From contig CAIUSO010000151.1 in assembly GCA_903901875.1 (NCBI GenBank), positions 1 to 64,000 on the forward strand: a stretch of DNA of 64,000 nucleotides, read 5' to 3'. The position numbers were made by a program, and so were the translations under genes. The notes beneath the pieces were generated by a model. It did not search any database. It saw nothing but the letters and a program-made list of their open reading frames with translations, and was not told the origin of the DNA. The DNA comes from an uncultured Geobacteraceae bacterium (lineage in GTDB: Bacteria; Desulfobacterota; Desulfuromonadia; Geobacterales; Pseudopelobacteraceae). Below, in pieces: positions 1 to 9,644 of the stretch; the first letter of the stretch is position 1; every line of letters starts with the position of its first letter.

Positions 1-271
1 AATCTATTGATTGCCCTTCCTGGAGCGTAATATACGCTTTTTTCCAGTTGGAACGTTTGCCATAAGTTTTACCGGCCCGCTTTACTTTTCCTGCCACAGT
101 TACCGTACGTACAGTAGCTACCTTGACCTTGAAAAGTGTTTCAATGGCCTGTTTGATCTCAATTTTATTAGCTGCTTTATCAACAATAACTGCAACCGTG
201 TTATTTGCGTCCGAACTGAGTGACGTTTTCTCAGTAACATGCGGTTTTTTAATTACGGAGTAAATATTCAT
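1..271 (-). CDS. rplW: 50S ribosomal protein L23 (partial, 3' end outside window)
   Basis: Reading the minus strand from the ATG at 271 gives a protein starting [17 protein letters not shown], the typical L23 N-terminus, followed by an [11 protein letters not shown] segment and a basic [19 protein letters not shown] stretch, all characteristic of L23. L23 binds 23S rRNA at the exit of the peptide tunnel and is the docking site for trigger factor and SRP. The start codon overlaps the rplD stop (ATGA), so translation is probably coupled. About 90 of the roughly 95 residues are visible; the C-terminus is cut by the window edge. Confidence 0.93.
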   Translation of the reverse strand, partial: MNIYSVIKKPHVTEKTSLSSDANNTVAVIVDKAANKIEIKQAIETLFKVKVATVRTVTVAGKVKRAGKTYGKRSNWKKAYITLQEGQSID

Positions 272-891
272 TTTTGCAATACTCCTTCAGTTGATTGAAC
301 TGAGTCCTGGGTAAAAATGATATGCTTGTATTTAAGCATGTCATGTACATTCAGGGCATCATGCTTCAACATTTTTATATGCGGCACATTACGAGCTGAA
401 AGAAAAAGATTGTTATTCAGTTCGTCAGTTACAATCAGGGACTTACTGAGATCGAACGTATTCAGGAAGCTCACGAAATCTTTTGTGGAAGCTTTTTCAA
501 AACTGATTTTATCAAGCACAGTAATATTGTTATTCTGTAATTTATAGGTCAGAACAGAGCAAAGTGCAGCTGCGCGTGCTTTTTTGTTCATACTGAGATT
601 ATAAATTTTAGCTTGTGGGCCAAAAGCTACACCACCACCGGGGTACTGGGGAGCACGACTACAACCTTGTCGTGCATTACCGGTGCCCTTCTGCTTAAAT
701 GGCTTTTTGCCACCACCGCGGACGGCAGAACGATTCTTTACGCCGACAGTTCCTGCTCTCCGATTGGCCAACTGAATTTTCAGGGCCTGATGAATGAGAC
801 TTTCTCTTACCTCAACATCAAAAACGTCATCGGATAACTGAACTTCACCGACCTGTTGTTTGCTCATATTATAAACTGCTATTGAAGGCAT
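268..891 (-). CDS. rplD: 50S ribosomal protein L4
   Basis: This 207-residue protein has the usual L4 length. The conserved loop near residues 45-90 ([34 protein letters not shown]) is the extended L4 arm that reaches into the exit tunnel. In other bacteria L4 also represses its own S10 operon; whether that holds here is not visible. It lies between rplC (16 bases upstream) and rplW (4-base overlap) in the usual S10 order. Near its end [19 protein letters not shown] is a normal L4 C-terminal fold segment. Confidence 0.97.
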   Translation of the reverse strand: MPSIAVYNMSKQQVGEVQLSDDVFDVEVRESLIHQALKIQLANRRAGTVGVKNRSAVRGGGKKPFKQKGTGNARQGCSRAPQYPGGGVAFGPQAKIYNLSMNKKARAAALCSVLTYKLQNNNITVLDKISFEKASTKDFVSFLNTFDLSKSLIVTDELNNNLFLSARNVPHIKMLKHDALNVHDMLKYKHIIFTQDSVQSTEGVLQK

Positions 892-907
892 ACGTACTCC
901 TGAATAA

Positions 908-1537
908 CTAAGCTTTTACACTTTTTTTGATCGTTACAATTGAATTCTTATGTCCCGGTACGGCACCTTTTATGAGAAGCAGATTTTCAGCAGCATCTAC
1001 TCGAACAATTTTAAGGCGTTGCACAGTTACTTTGACATTACCCATTTGACCAGGCATTTTCTTGTTTTTAAATACGTGTGACGGAGTTGCCGAAGCACCG
1101 ATGGAACCAGGAGCCCGGTGAAAGCGCGAACCGTGGGAAGCACGACCGCCCTTGAAGTTCCAGCGTTTAATTACACCCTGGAATCCCTTACCGATACTGG
1201 TTCCGGTTACATCGATTACGTCATCAGCTGCAAAAACATCAGCCGTAATCTCATCCCCAACATTCAGTGTTTCAGCTTGTTCATTCCTGAATTCACGAAG
1301 ATGTCTGAAAACACCATGGCCGGACTTTGTGCAATGTCCAAGATACGGCTTGTTGACTCCAGCAGCTGCCACCGATTCAAAACCAACTTGCACTGCCGAA
1401 TAGCCATCGGTTTGTGCTGTTTTTTTCTGAACGACAACGCAGGGGCCTGCCTGAATTACCGTGACGGGAACTCGTGTTCCGTCTTCAAGAAATATCTGGG
1501 TCATACCCAGTTTTTTTCCGATGATACCTTTCATCAT
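908..1537 (-). CDS. rplC: 50S ribosomal protein L3
   Basis: A 209-residue protein starting [16 protein letters not shown], the L3 signature start. The central [16 protein letters not shown] and the [24 protein letters not shown] segment (about residues 113-138) form the W-finger that approaches the peptidyl transferase centre. L3 is an early 23S-binding assembly protein. Two in-frame ATGs lie side by side (1537 and 1534); the AGGA at about 6 bases favours the first. It sits 28 bases after rpsJ. Confidence 0.97.
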   Translation of the reverse strand: MMKGIIGKKLGMTQIFLEDGTRVPVTVIQAGPCVVVQKKTAQTDGYSAVQVGFESVAAAGVNKPYLGHCTKSGHGVFRHLREFRNEQAETLNVGDEITADVFAADDVIDVTGTSIGKGFQGVIKRWNFKGGRASHGSRFHRAPGSIGASATPSHVFKNKKMPGQMGNVKVTVQRLKIVRVDAAENLLLIKGAVPGHKNSIVTIKKSVKA

Positions 1538-1565
1538 AATCAGTCCTATTCAGTCGTAGTAGCAG

Positions 1566-1874
1566 TTACAGTTTGATTTCTACATCAACACCGGCAGATA
1601 AATCCAGCTTCATGAGGGCATCAACAGTCTGCTGTGTAGGGTCAAGAATATCGATCAAGCGTTTATGGGTCCGTATCTCAAACTGATCACGAGACTTTTT
1701 ATCTACGTGAGGTCCGCGAAGAACACAGTATTTATTAATTACCGTGGGGAGTGGAATTGGACCGGCTACGCGTGCACCGGTTCTTTTCGCGGTATCAACA
1801 ATTTCGCCCACCGATACATCCAGTAATTTATGGTCATATGCCTTAAGGCGAATTCTGATCTTTTGGCTCTGCAT
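1566..1874 (-). CDS. rpsJ: 30S ribosomal protein S10 (NusE)
   Basis: A 102-residue protein starting [19 protein letters not shown], with [29 protein letters not shown] in the middle, the standard S10 sequence. S10 is part of the 30S head and, as NusE, joins NusB in transcription antitermination. Here it directly follows tuf (26-base gap), so the str and S10 operons are fused into one gene row. Length matches the family. Confidence 0.97.
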   Translation of the reverse strand: MQSQKIRIRLKAYDHKLLDVSVGEIVDTAKRTGARVAGPIPLPTVINKYCVLRGPHVDKKSRDQFEIRTHKRLIDILDPTQQTVDALMKLDLSAGVDVEIKL

Positions 1875-1900
1875 TAGTTTGACCTCGTTACGTTTCTAAA

Positions 1901-3091
1901 TTATTCAATTATTGAAGCGACAACGCCGGCACCGACGGTACGGCCACCTTCGCGGATTGCGAAACGAAGACCATCATCCATTGCGATCGGGGTGATCAGC
2001 TTAATTGTCATTGCGACGTTATCACCTGGCATTACCATCTCAATACCAGCAGGAAGTTCTGCAACACCGGTTACGTCAGTAGTTCTGAAGTAGAACTGTG
2101 GACGATAGCCATTGAAGAATGGGGTATGACGACCACCCTCTTCTTTAGTAAGAATGTAAGCTTCAGCTTTGAACTTGGTATGTGGAGTGATTGAACCTGG
2201 CTTCGCAAGAACCTGACCACGTTCGATATCTTCACGTTTTACACCACGGAGCAGAGCACCGATGTTATCGCCGGCACGCCCTTCGTCAAGCAGTTTACGG
2301 AACATCTCAACGCCTGTGACGGTCGTCTTGATGGTGTCTTTGATACCAACAACTGAAACTTCTTCACCAACCTTAACAATTCCTCGCTCAACACGACCAG
2401 TCGCAACCGTACCACGACCAGAGATTGAGAAAACATCTTCGACCGGCATAAGGAACGGACGATCGATAGCACGTTCTGGATCAGGGATGTAGGAGTCAAC
2501 AGCATCCATAAGCCGGTTTACTGAATCTTCACCGAGTTCACTCTTCTCGCCTTCGAGGGCTTTCAGAGCGGAACCTTTGATGATTGGAATATCATCGCCA
2601 GGGAAGTCGTAGCTGGAAAGGAGTTCACGAACTTCCAGTTCAACCAGTTCGAGAAGTTCTTCGTCATCAACCATGTCTGCTTTGTTGAGAAATACTACCA
2701 TGTAAGGCACGCCAACCTGACGGGCAAGAAGGATGTGCTCACGTGTCTGCGGCATAGGGCCATCTGCTGCAGATACAACAAGAATTGCACCGTCCATCTG
2801 AGCTGCACCGGTAATCATGTTCTTTACATAGTCAGCATGGCCTGGGCAGTCAACATGTGCATAGTGACGCTTGTCAGTTTCATACTCAACATGTGCTGTT
2901 GCGATTGTGATACCACGCTCACGCTCTTCGGGTGCATTGTCGATCTGATCGAATGCTTTGTATTCAGCCTGGCCTTTTCCGGCCAGAACGCGAGTAATGG
3001 CTGCGGTCAACGTAGTCTTACCGTGGTCGACGTGACCAATGGTGCCGATGTTTACATGAGTTTTATTACGTTCGAATTTTGCTTTTGCCAT
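1901..3091 (-). CDS. tuf: Translation elongation factor Tu
   Basis: A 396-residue GTPase that carries aminoacyl-tRNA to the ribosome. Visible G motifs are GHVDHGKTT (residues 19-27), DCPGHADYV (about 81-89) and NKADM (about 136-140). The switch I element includes RERGITI. Domains 2 and 3 follow, ending [10 protein letters not shown]. An AGGAGG-type ribosome binding site precedes the ATG. Many relatives carry a second tuf copy; none lies in this window. Confidence 0.98.
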   Translation of the reverse strand: MAKAKFERNKTHVNIGTIGHVDHGKTTLTAAITRVLAGKGQAEYKAFDQIDNAPEERERGITIATAHVEYETDKRHYAHVDCPGHADYVKNMITGAAQMDGAILVVSAADGPMPQTREHILLARQVGVPYMVVFLNKADMVDDEELLELVELEVRELLSSYDFPGDDIPIIKGSALKALEGEKSELGEDSVNRLMDAVDSYIPDPERAIDRPFLMPVEDVFSISGRGTVATGRVERGIVKVGEEVSVVGIKDTIKTTVTGVEMFRKLLDEGRAGDNIGALLRGVKREDIERGQVLAKPGSITPHTKFKAEAYILTKEEGGRHTPFFNGYRPQFYFRTTDVTGVAELPAGIEMVMPGDNVAMTIKLITPIAMDDGLRFAIREGGRTVGAGVVASIIE

Positions 3092-3126
3092 GGAAAGGCC
3101 CTCCTGAATTACGGATTTGAGTTTAA

Positions 3127-5205
3127 TTAACCCTTAACTTTTGCAACTATTTCTTCAGATACCGATTTCGGTACCGGTTCATAATGGTCAAACGTCATGG
3201 CGTAGGTTGCACGCCCCTGCGTTGCAGAGCGGAGATCGGTCGAATAACCAAACATTGATGCAAGCGGTACCATTGAACTGATAATCTGTGCTCCGGCGCG
3301 GGAATCCATTCCCATTATACGGCCACGCTTTGAGTTAAGATCACCGATAACATCACCCATGTACTCTTCAGGAACCACAACTTCAACGGACATGATCGGC
3401 TCGAGGATTATAGGACTTGCTTTTGAGCACCCTTCCTTAAAGCCCATGGATCCGGCGATTTTAAATGCCATTTCCGAAGAGTCAACCTCATGGTAAGAAC
3501 CATCAATGAGGGTAACTTTTATGTCTACAACCGGGAAGCCAGCAAGTACACCATTATCAAGTGCTTCTTTAATGCCTTTATCAACAGCAGGAATGTATTC
3601 ACGTGGAACAACCCCGCCTTTAATTGCATCAACAAATTCGTAGCCTTTTCCAGCTTCCTGCGGTTCAACTTCAAGCCATACGTGACCGTATTGACCACGA
3701 CCACCGGACTGGCGGACAAATTTGCCTTCAACTTTGACTTTTTTGGTTACTGTTTCACGGTAGGCAACTTGTGGCTTACCAACATTTGCCTCAACCTTGA
3801 ACTCGCGCATCAAGCGGTCAACGATGATTTCCAGGTGTAGTTCACCCATGCCGGAAATAATTGTCTGGCCGGTTTCCTCGTCAGTTTTAACCCGGAAAGA
3901 GGGATCTTCACTGGCAAGTTTCTGGAGACCGAAACCAAGTTTTTCCTGTTCTGCCTTGGTTTTAGGCTCGATAGCGATCGAGATAACCGGCTCAGGGAAT
4001 TCTATGGATTCAAGGATTACTTGTTTATCCTCATCACAGAGTGTGTCACCTGTTGTGGTATATTTCAGGCCGACTGCGGCCGCAATATCACCAGCGTACA
4101 CTTCTTTAACTTCTTCACGTTTGTTTGCGTGCATTTTGAGAATACGACCAATGCGCTCGCGTTTACCTTTTGTTGAATTGTATATGTAAGACCCGGACTG
4201 AACAACACCGGAATATACCCGGAAGAATGTTAACTGTCCAACAAATGGATCAGTCATTATTTTGAATCCAAGTGCTGCAAAGGGCTCCGTATCGGCGGCA
4301 ATACGTTCAATCTCTGCACCGGTATCTGAATCAATACCTTTAATTGCCGGGATATCCATTGGTGACGGCATGTAATCAACAACCGCATCAAGGAGATTTT
4401 GAACGCCTTTGTTTTTAAAGGATGAACCACAGATGACCGGGCATATGTGAATTGCGATGGTACAGGCGCGAATGGCAGCTTTGATTTCATCTTCAGAAAG
4501 TTCTTCACCAGTCAGATACTTTTCCATGAGTGCGTCGTCATGACTGGAAATTTCTTCGATCATTTTTTCGCGGTACTCAACTGCTTCGTCAAGTAGATCT
4601 GCGGGGATTTCTTCCGTTCGGAATGTCGCTCCCAACGTTTCGTCATCCCACAATATTGCTTTCATTGTCACAAGGTCAATAATACCCTTGAAATTTTCTT
4701 CTTTGCCAACCGGCAGCTGAATCGGAAGCGGATTAGCTTTCAGACGATCTTTAATCATCTGCACTCCACGGGCAAAATCAGCACCGACGCGGTCCATCTT
4801 ATTAATAAAGGCGATACGTGGAACACCGTATTTGTCTGCCTGACGCCATACTGTCTCAGACTGAGGCTCTACGCCACCTACTGAGCAAAACACTGCAACT
4901 GCTCCGTCAAGAACACGGAGTGAGCGCTCAACTTCAATGGTGAAGTCAACATGGCCAGGTGTGTCTATGATGTTAATACGATGGTCATTCCAGGTACAGG
5001 TTGTTGCTGCAGACGTAATAGTAATACCACGCTCCTGCTCCTGCTCCATCCAGTCCATTGTTGCAGTACCTTCATGTACTTCGCCAATTTTGTGCGATAC
5101 GCCGGTATAGTAGAGAATGCGCTCAGTCGTTGTCGTTTTACCGGCATCGATGTGAGCCATAATTCCGATATTTCTGTAATTATTTAAAGGTGCGAGACGA
5201 GCCAC
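3127..5205 (-). CDS. fusA: Translation elongation factor G
   Basis: A 692-residue translocation GTPase, normal length for EF-G. G motifs: [15 protein letters not shown] (about residues 17-31), DTPGHVDF (about 81-88) and NKMDR (about 135-139). [13 protein letters not shown] is switch I. The later domains include the domain IV loop region [15 protein letters not shown] and [21 protein letters not shown] of domain V. It lies 29 bases downstream of rpsG and 35 bases upstream of tuf in the str order. Its antisense frames contain only shadow ORFs. Confidence 0.98.
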   Translation of the reverse strand: MARLAPLNNYRNIGIMAHIDAGKTTTTERILYYTGVSHKIGEVHEGTATMDWMEQEQERGITITSAATTCTWNDHRINIIDTPGHVDFTIEVERSLRVLDGAVAVFCSVGGVEPQSETVWRQADKYGVPRIAFINKMDRVGADFARGVQMIKDRLKANPLPIQLPVGKEENFKGIIDLVTMKAILWDDETLGATFRTEEIPADLLDEAVEYREKMIEEISSHDDALMEKYLTGEELSEDEIKAAIRACTIAIHICPVICGSSFKNKGVQNLLDAVVDYMPSPMDIPAIKGIDSDTGAEIERIAADTEPFAALGFKIMTDPFVGQLTFFRVYSGVVQSGSYIYNSTKGKRERIGRILKMHANKREEVKEVYAGDIAAAVGLKYTTTGDTLCDEDKQVILESIEFPEPVISIAIEPKTKAEQEKLGFGLQKLASEDPSFRVKTDEETGQTIISGMGELHLEIIVDRLMREFKVEANVGKPQVAYRETVTKKVKVEGKFVRQSGGRGQYGHVWLEVEPQEAGKGYEFVDAIKGGVVPREYIPAVDKGIKEALDNGVLAGFPVVDIKVTLIDGSYHEVDSSEMAFKIAGSMGFKEGCSKASPIILEPIMSVEVVVPEEYMGDVIGDLNSKRGRIMGMDSRAGAQIISSMVPLASMFGYSTDLRSATQGRATYAMTFDHYEPVPKSVSEEIVAKVKG

Positions 5206-5234
5206 TTAATCCTCCAAAAGCTAATTGAAACTGA

Positions 5235-5705
5235 CTACCAGCGATAATGGGCAAAAGCACGATTTGCTTCAGCCATCTTATGAACATCTTCACGCTTCTT
5301 AACGGCTGAACCTCGATTGTTGAAAGCATCAAGAATTTCACCGGCAAGCTTGTCTTTCATGGTTTTTTCATTGCGTGCGGTTGAGTACTTAATCAACCAG
5401 CGCATTGCCAAGGACATACGACGTTCGGGACGAACCTCAATTGGTACCTGATAGGTTGAACCACCAACGCGACGCGATTTAACTTCCAAAGTCGGCTTGA
5501 TATTATCAAGGCTCTTTTTGAGCACTTTGACCGCTTCGTCGTTGCTGCGCTGTGCAACCAACTCAAGCGCACCATACATGATTGACTCAGCTACACTTTT
5601 TTTACCAGCCAGCATCAATGAGTTAATGAGTTTTGCAACTACTTTATCATTGAATTTCGGATCCGGCAGAATAACTCTTTTAGGTACTTCTCTTCTTCTC
5701 GGCAT
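5235..5705 (-). CDS. rpsG: 30S ribosomal protein S7
   Basis: A 156-residue protein starting [18 protein letters not shown], with [29 protein letters not shown] in the middle and [13 protein letters not shown] at the end, all standard for S7. S7 nucleates assembly of the 30S head and is the translational repressor of the str operon in E. coli; no regulatory site was identified here. It follows rpsL by 30 bases. Confidence 0.97.
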   Translation of the reverse strand: MPRRREVPKRVILPDPKFNDKVVAKLINSLMLAGKKSVAESIMYGALELVAQRSNDEAVKVLKKSLDNIKPTLEVKSRRVGGSTYQVPIEVRPERRMSLAMRWLIKYSTARNEKTMKDKLAGEILDAFNNRGSAVKKREDVHKMAEANRAFAHYRW

Positions 5706-5735
5706 ATATATCCCCTCAGCTAAACAGGTTCAGTA

Positions 5736-6107
5736 TTATTTTGGACGCTTGGCGCCATACTTGGAACGACTCTGCAACCGGCCTTTGACGCCAACGGAGT
5801 CAAGAGTACCACGAACAATATGGTAACGCACACCAGGAAGGTCTTTTACCCTGCCGCCGCGAATCAGTACGACCGAGTGCTCTTGCAGGTTGTGACCTAC
5901 ACCAGGAATATACGAAGTCACTTCGAGGCCATTTGTAAGACGGACCCTTGCTACTTTACGAAGAGCGGAGTTCGGTTTTTTTGGCGTTGTTGTGTAAACC
6001 CTCGTACAGACACCGCGTTTCTGCGGGCACGATTTAAGTGCCGGTGCCGTCGATTTATCTTTTTTGCTTTCCCTACCTGATCTGATCAGCTGGTTGATTG
6101 TTGGCAT
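5736..6107 (-). CDS. rpsL: 30S ribosomal protein S12
   Basis: A 123-residue protein starting [19 protein letters not shown]. The conserved decoding-centre loops [18 protein letters not shown] and [21 protein letters not shown] are present; residues in these loops are where streptomycin resistance arises in other species. An upstream in-frame ATG at 6140 would add 11 non-conserved residues and is rejected; the ATG at 6107 gives the family N-terminus. It is the first gene of the translation block and faces away from livK across a 449-base spacer. Confidence 0.97.
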   Translation of the reverse strand: MPTINQLIRSGRESKKDKSTAPALKSCPQKRGVCTRVYTTTPKKPNSALRKVARVRLTNGLEVTSYIPGVGHNLQEHSVVLIRGGRVKDLPGVRYHIVRGTLDSVGVKGRLQSRSKYGAKRPK

Positions 6108-6143
6108 AGTCTTCAAATTCTCCAGACACAAAAATATCATACT

Positions 6144-6197
6144 GCTCCCACACAGGAGCGAATCCGCAAACTAACAAAGAAACTGCCTCTTTGTCAA
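6144..6197 (-). promoter_or_regulatory. Promoter of rpsL with a hairpin in the 5' untranslated region
   Basis: On the minus strand TTGACA (6197-6192), 17 bases, then TTAGTT (6174-6169) make a good sigma70-type promoter facing rpsL. The predicted leader of about 60 nt contains GCTCC-TGTGTG-GGAGC (6159-6144), a compact hairpin before the ribosome binding site. The promoter is a direct sequence match; its use is inferred. Confidence 0.6.
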
Positions 6198-6283
6198 TCT
6201 TTTTTTATCACTAATATAGATATAGGCTTTATGCTTTTTATACTGCTCGTAATCTTTTTTGTACATCGATAAATTCATCAGGA

Positions 6284-6393
6284 GTGCACTGATTAAAGTA
6301 AGTGGATGGGAATGGAATAGTGTGATAGGGTCGGAATTTCACCGACAGCTCCATTCGAATCAGTGCACATGCAACATCCTCTCGCAAGAGGAA
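6284..6393 (-). ncRNA. Candidate structured RNA of unknown class upstream of rpsL
   Basis: The proposed transcript begins near 6393, just after a consensus promoter. It opens with a 5' hairpin TCCTCT-TGCG-AGAGGA (6392-6377). A long arm follows: an 11-bp perfect stem GTGCACTGATT / AATCAGTGCAC (6368-6358 with 6294-6284), a 7-bp stem GAATGGA / TCCATTC (6356-6350 with 6316-6310) and a 5-bp stem GTCGG / CCGAC (6346-6342 with 6334-6330) closed by the loop TGAAATT. The apical GGTGAAATTCC resembles the T-loop hairpins of FMN and cobalamin riboswitches, but their other conserved boxes are missing. The 3' sides carry G-free loops of 13 and 15 nt. It may be a riboswitch-like leader of the rpsL operon or a separate small RNA. 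No clear terminator follows. Confidence 0.45.
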
Positions 6394-6399
6394 TATCTC

Positions 6400-6427
6400 T
6401 ATATACTTTTTATTCATCCATTGTCAA
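6400..6427 (-). promoter_or_regulatory. Sigma70-type promoter of the structured RNA
   Basis: Minus strand TTGACA (6427-6422), 16-base spacer, TATATA (6405-6400). The match is near consensus and places a transcription start at about 6393, one base before the 5' hairpin of the structured RNA. This promoter is the main reason to assign the folded element to the minus strand. Confidence 0.6.
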
Positions 6428-6556
6428 CATAAAAATATTACACATGGTATATTATCTTCTTTTTCCTGATTATGCCCTCACTTTATTAATTATGTTTGAC
6501 TCAACTCCGTTTCATGGGTAAAAGCTTCTATCAATCTACCAGCAGGAGGTCTCTTC

Positions 6557-7729
6557 ATGCTTCTTCACCCATTCCGAACGGTGGCTTTTCTCAGCGTGCT
6601 GTTTCTTTTGTCCCTCACCGCATGTTCACAGCAGGAACACTCCGGTACAGCCACTGCCAATACCATTAAAATCGGTTTCCTTGGTGCTCTTACTGGAGAT
6701 GTGGCAATGTTTGGTAAACCGTCCCTCGACGGGATGATGCTTGCTGCTGATGAGATTAATGCCCGTGGCGGAATACTCGGAAAAAAAATTCAAATCATTG
6801 AGGCTGATAATCGTGGTGATAAACAGGAAGGGGCTTCAGTCACTCAGAAACTTATCAGCCGTGACCATGTCATAGCTATCGTTGGCGACCCCACAACCGG
6901 CATTACTAAAGTGGCGGCCCCCATTGCCCAGAAGAACCATGTCGTGCTTCTTTCCGCAGGTTCGACCGGTCCCGGGGTTGTCGAGAGCGGTGACTATATA
7001 TTTCGTAACACCCTGCTTGACAGCGTCGCAATCCCTGCATGTATCGACTATTTTGCCAATGAACTTAAATTCAGGAAAGTAGCCGTCGTGACTTCGGACA
7101 ATAATGATTATAGTGTCGGCCTTTCTCACACTTTTCGCTCCGCTGCAAAAAGTATGGGGATAGAGATTATTGCCGACGAAAATATCAAGGATGGAGATAA
7201 GGATTTTAGCGGCCAGATTACCAACATCAAGAGTAAGAATCCGGATGTCATCTTTTTTTCAGGATATTATACAGAAGGGGCTCTTCTCATGCGTGAGGCG
7301 AGAAAGCAAGGCGTTAAAGCCATTATGTTTGGTGGTGACGGACTCTTTGCTCCCGAATTTACCACCCTGGGTGGGGCAGCGACAGAAGGCTCCATGGTGG
7401 CACTCGGCTTTTCTCCTGAGCAGGCTGCCCCTGAAACAGCTGCTTTTGTCGACGCTTTCAAAAAGAGGTACGCCGGGCAGCTACCCGGTCTCTATGCGGC
7501 ACAGGCCTATGATGGTGTTAAGATGCTCGCAGACGCCATGACACGTGCCAACAGCAGCAATCCTGCCGTTTTCAAGTCCACACTTGCTCAGACTAAAAAT
7601 TTTCACGGTGTTTCAGGTACCGTTACCATCAGGGCAAACAGAGAGCCAATCAAGTCGCCACTTAGTCTGCTGGTAATCAAAAATGGCGCATTTATGTTAA
7701 AAAACAAGGTGCCGGTAAAATTGGACTAA
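6557..7729 (+). CDS. livK: Branched-chain amino-acid ABC transporter, substrate-binding lipoprotein
   Basis: A 390-residue periplasmic binding protein of the LivJ/LivK type (peripla_BP_6 fold). A signal peptide ends in the lipobox LTAC with Cys23, so the mature protein should be lipid-anchored. IKIGFLGALTGDVAMFG (about 34-50) is the family start, DEINARGGILGKKIQIIEADN is the first-lobe motif and YAAQAYDGVKMLADAM is near the end. An AGGAGG-like site precedes the ATG. It heads the liv row with 48 bases to livH. The true ligand may be another amino acid or small amide; family membership alone cannot say. Confidence 0.92.
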   Translation: MLLHPFRTVAFLSVLFLLSLTACSQQEHSGTATANTIKIGFLGALTGDVAMFGKPSLDGMMLAADEINARGGILGKKIQIIEADNRGDKQEGASVTQKLISRDHVIAIVGDPTTGITKVAAPIAQKNHVVLLSAGSTGPGVVESGDYIFRNTLLDSVAIPACIDYFANELKFRKVAVVTSDNNDYSVGLSHTFRSAAKSMGIEIIADENIKDGDKDFSGQITNIKSKNPDVIFFSGYYTEGALLMREARKQGVKAIMFGGDGLFAPEFTTLGGAATEGSMVALGFSPEQAAPETAAFVDAFKKRYAGQLPGLYAAQAYDGVKMLADAMTRANSSNPAVFKSTLAQTKNFHGVSGTVTIRANREPIKSPLSLLVIKNGAFMLKNKVPVKLD

Positions 7730-7777
7730 ATCGATGCGTATCATGCCTACTCAACGCCCTCTCCTAAAGGAGCTTAC

Positions 7778-8653
7778 ATGCTTCTCCAGCAGCTGATCAA
7801 CGGGATCGCACTCGGTAGTGTCTATGCCCTGATCGCGCTCGGTTATACCATGGTGTATGGAATCGTCACCCTTATCAACTTTGCCCATGGTGAAATATTC
7901 ATGGTTGGGGCTTTTGCCGGTCTCTACGCGACCTCTGTGCTACACCTCAATATTTTTATTGCTCTGGTGATAGCCATGATTGTCTGCATTCTTCTGGGTG
8001 TGGCCATTGAACAGATTGCTTACCGCCCCCTCAGGAAGTCAACTCGGCTGTCTGCCCTGATATCCGCAATTGGTGTATCCATATTTCTCTCGACACTTGC
8101 CCAGATGCTTTTTGGTTCCAATGCCAAGGGTTATCCGGAGGACTGTTTTCCGGTTAGCCAAATTCATCTGGGCAGTGCCGACATCTCAACACTGCAAGTA
8201 CTTATTATTGCGATCTCCGCATTACTGATGGTCTCGCTTCATTTTATTGTCCATAGGACCCGCATGGGTAGGGCAATGCGTGCTACCTCGGAGGATTATC
8301 ATACTGCTGCGCTGATGGGAGTCGACGTCAACAGGATCATCTCTGTTACCTTTGCTCTCGGCTCTGCACTTGCGGCTGCCGGTGGAGTTCTGGTCGGCGT
8401 ACTGTTCAACGCAGTGTCCTTTAATATGGGACTGATGGCCGGACTCAAGGCTTTTGCTGCTGCGGTACTGGGTGGCATCGGCTCCCTTCCGGGTGCTATG
8501 CTTGGAGGGTTACTACTGGGCGTAACCGAAGTAGCCGGTGTTGCCGCTGGCTTCTCATCGTACCGCGATGCCATAGCATTCGCGATCCTGGTGCTGGTGC
8601 TGCTCGTCAAGCCTACTGGCCTTCTTGGGCGCAAGATTCAAAAGAAAGTCTAG
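7778..8653 (+). CDS. livH: Branched-chain amino-acid ABC transporter permease LivH
   Basis: A 291-residue membrane protein with about eight hydrophobic segments. LLQQLINGIALGSVYALIALGYTMVYGI at the N-terminus and FAHGEIFMVGAF are the typical LivH start. The cytoplasmic loop RTRMGRAMRATSEDYHTAALMGVDVNRI is the EAA-like site that contacts the ATPases. It pairs with LivM to form the membrane channel. Start ATG preceded by AAAGGAG. Confidence 0.93.
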   Translation: MLLQQLINGIALGSVYALIALGYTMVYGIVTLINFAHGEIFMVGAFAGLYATSVLHLNIFIALVIAMIVCILLGVAIEQIAYRPLRKSTRLSALISAIGVSIFLSTLAQMLFGSNAKGYPEDCFPVSQIHLGSADISTLQVLIIAISALLMVSLHFIVHRTRMGRAMRATSEDYHTAALMGVDVNRIISVTFALGSALAAAGGVLVGVLFNAVSFNMGLMAGLKAFAAAVLGGIGSLPGAMLGGLLLGVTEVAGVAAGFSSYRDAIAFAILVLVLLVKPTGLLGRKIQKKV

Positions 8654-8655
8654 GA

Positions 8656-8716
8656 GTCATGGGACCTAGTAGACATACTCCTACGTATATACCACGTTCA
8701 ACGGAAAGCCCATGAC
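8656..8716 (+). other. Inverted repeat covering the livM start codon
   Basis: GTCATGGG (8656-8663), just after the livH stop, is perfectly complementary to CCCATGAC (8709-8716), which contains the livM ATG (8712). In mRNA the pair could form an 8-bp stem over a 45-nt loop that hides the livM start codon. This is a direct sequence observation; any effect on translation is inferred. Confidence 0.4.
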
Positions 8717-9644
8717 TGAGCTGCTACAACATTTGATCGACCATATTGATCCCTATTATCTGCAGATTTTAGTCAATAGTGGCATTGGAATTATTCTGGC
8801 CCTCGGCCTGAATATTGTTACCGGACTGACTGGGCAGCTGTCACTGGGACATGGTGCATTCATGAGCATCGGTGCGTTCTCAAGTGCTCTTATTACCAGT
8901 AAGCTTGGCCTTCCCATCACTCTCAACCTCGTTGTTTCGGGTTGCATCACCGCCATAGCTGCTGCAGTTATCGGCATGCCCATTCTTCGTCTCAGCGGGG
9001 ACTATCTGGCCATCTGCACCCTTGGCTTTGCCGAGATCATTAAGGTTATTTTTCTCAATCTCGACATCACCAACAGGGCCCTCGGCCTCACGGTTGCCCC
9101 ACCCGAGTCATTTGTTCCGCTGCCTATTCTGGTGTGGTTTGTGGTCGTTTTCGCGGTTGTCTGCACCACATTGATCCATAATTCACGATTTGGACGTGCT
9201 CTTTCAGCCATCAGATGCGACGAAATTGCTGCTGAAGCCATGGGCATACAGGTGACCCGCTATAAGGTTCAATCATTTGCCCTTGGTGCTTTTTATGCCG
9301 GTGTTGGTGGTGGCTTGTACGCGCACTTCATGGGATACATTAATCCGTCGGATTTTGGATTCCTCAAATCGATTGATATCCTCAGCATGGTGGTGCTTGG
9401 TGGTATGGGGAGTATTTCCGGCAGCATCGTCGGTGCCACCGTACTTTCAGTGGCCCCCGAGTTTCTCCGTTTCATGGCATCTTACCGAATGCTGGTTTAT
9501 GGCGGATTGCTTGTCGTTATCATGATATTTCGCCCCAACGGACTCATGGGAAACGTACGGGTCACCGAATTATTTCTTCGGGCTATCGGGCGCAAACCCC
9601 ATCTGAACACCATCGACCGGGAGGCAGACCGTGGCGATTCTTGA
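8712..9644 (+). CDS. livM: Branched-chain amino-acid ABC transporter permease LivM
   Basis: A 310-residue membrane protein with the LivM pattern: NSGIGIILALGLNIVTGLTGQLSLGHGAFMSIGAF at about residues 22-56 and the ATPase-contact loop NSRFGRALSAIRCDEIAAEAMGIQVTRYKVQSFALGA near 158-194. It forms the permease heterodimer with LivH. Its 3' end overlaps livG by 14 bases, which suggests coupled translation. About eight to nine hydrophobic segments are visible. Confidence 0.93.
   Translation: MTELLQHLIDHIDPYYLQILVNSGIGIILALGLNIVTGLTGQLSLGHGAFMSIGAFSSALITSKLGLPITLNLVVSGCITAIAAAVIGMPILRLSGDYLAICTLGFAEIIKVIFLNLDITNRALGLTVAPPESFVPLPILVWFVVVFAVVCTTLIHNSRFGRALSAIRCDEIAAEAMGIQVTRYKVQSFALGAFYAGVGGGLYAHFMGYINPSDFGFLKSIDILSMVVLGGMGSISGSIVGATVLSVAPEFLRFMASYRMLVYGGLLVVIMIFRPNGLMGNVRVTELFLRAIGRKPHLNTIDREADRGDS

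Noticed and set aside
6284-6368. tRNA-like TTCGAATC in the rpsL upstream spacer
   Set aside because: The bases beside it do not form a 5-bp T stem, and no acceptor or anticodon stems can be drawn.
6284-6393. Standard FMN or cobalamin riboswitch
   Set aside because: Only the GGTGAAATTCC hairpin fits; the other conserved boxes (for example the cobalamin GCCACTG and the paired RFN hairpins) are missing, and the neighbouring genes are not riboflavin or B12 genes.
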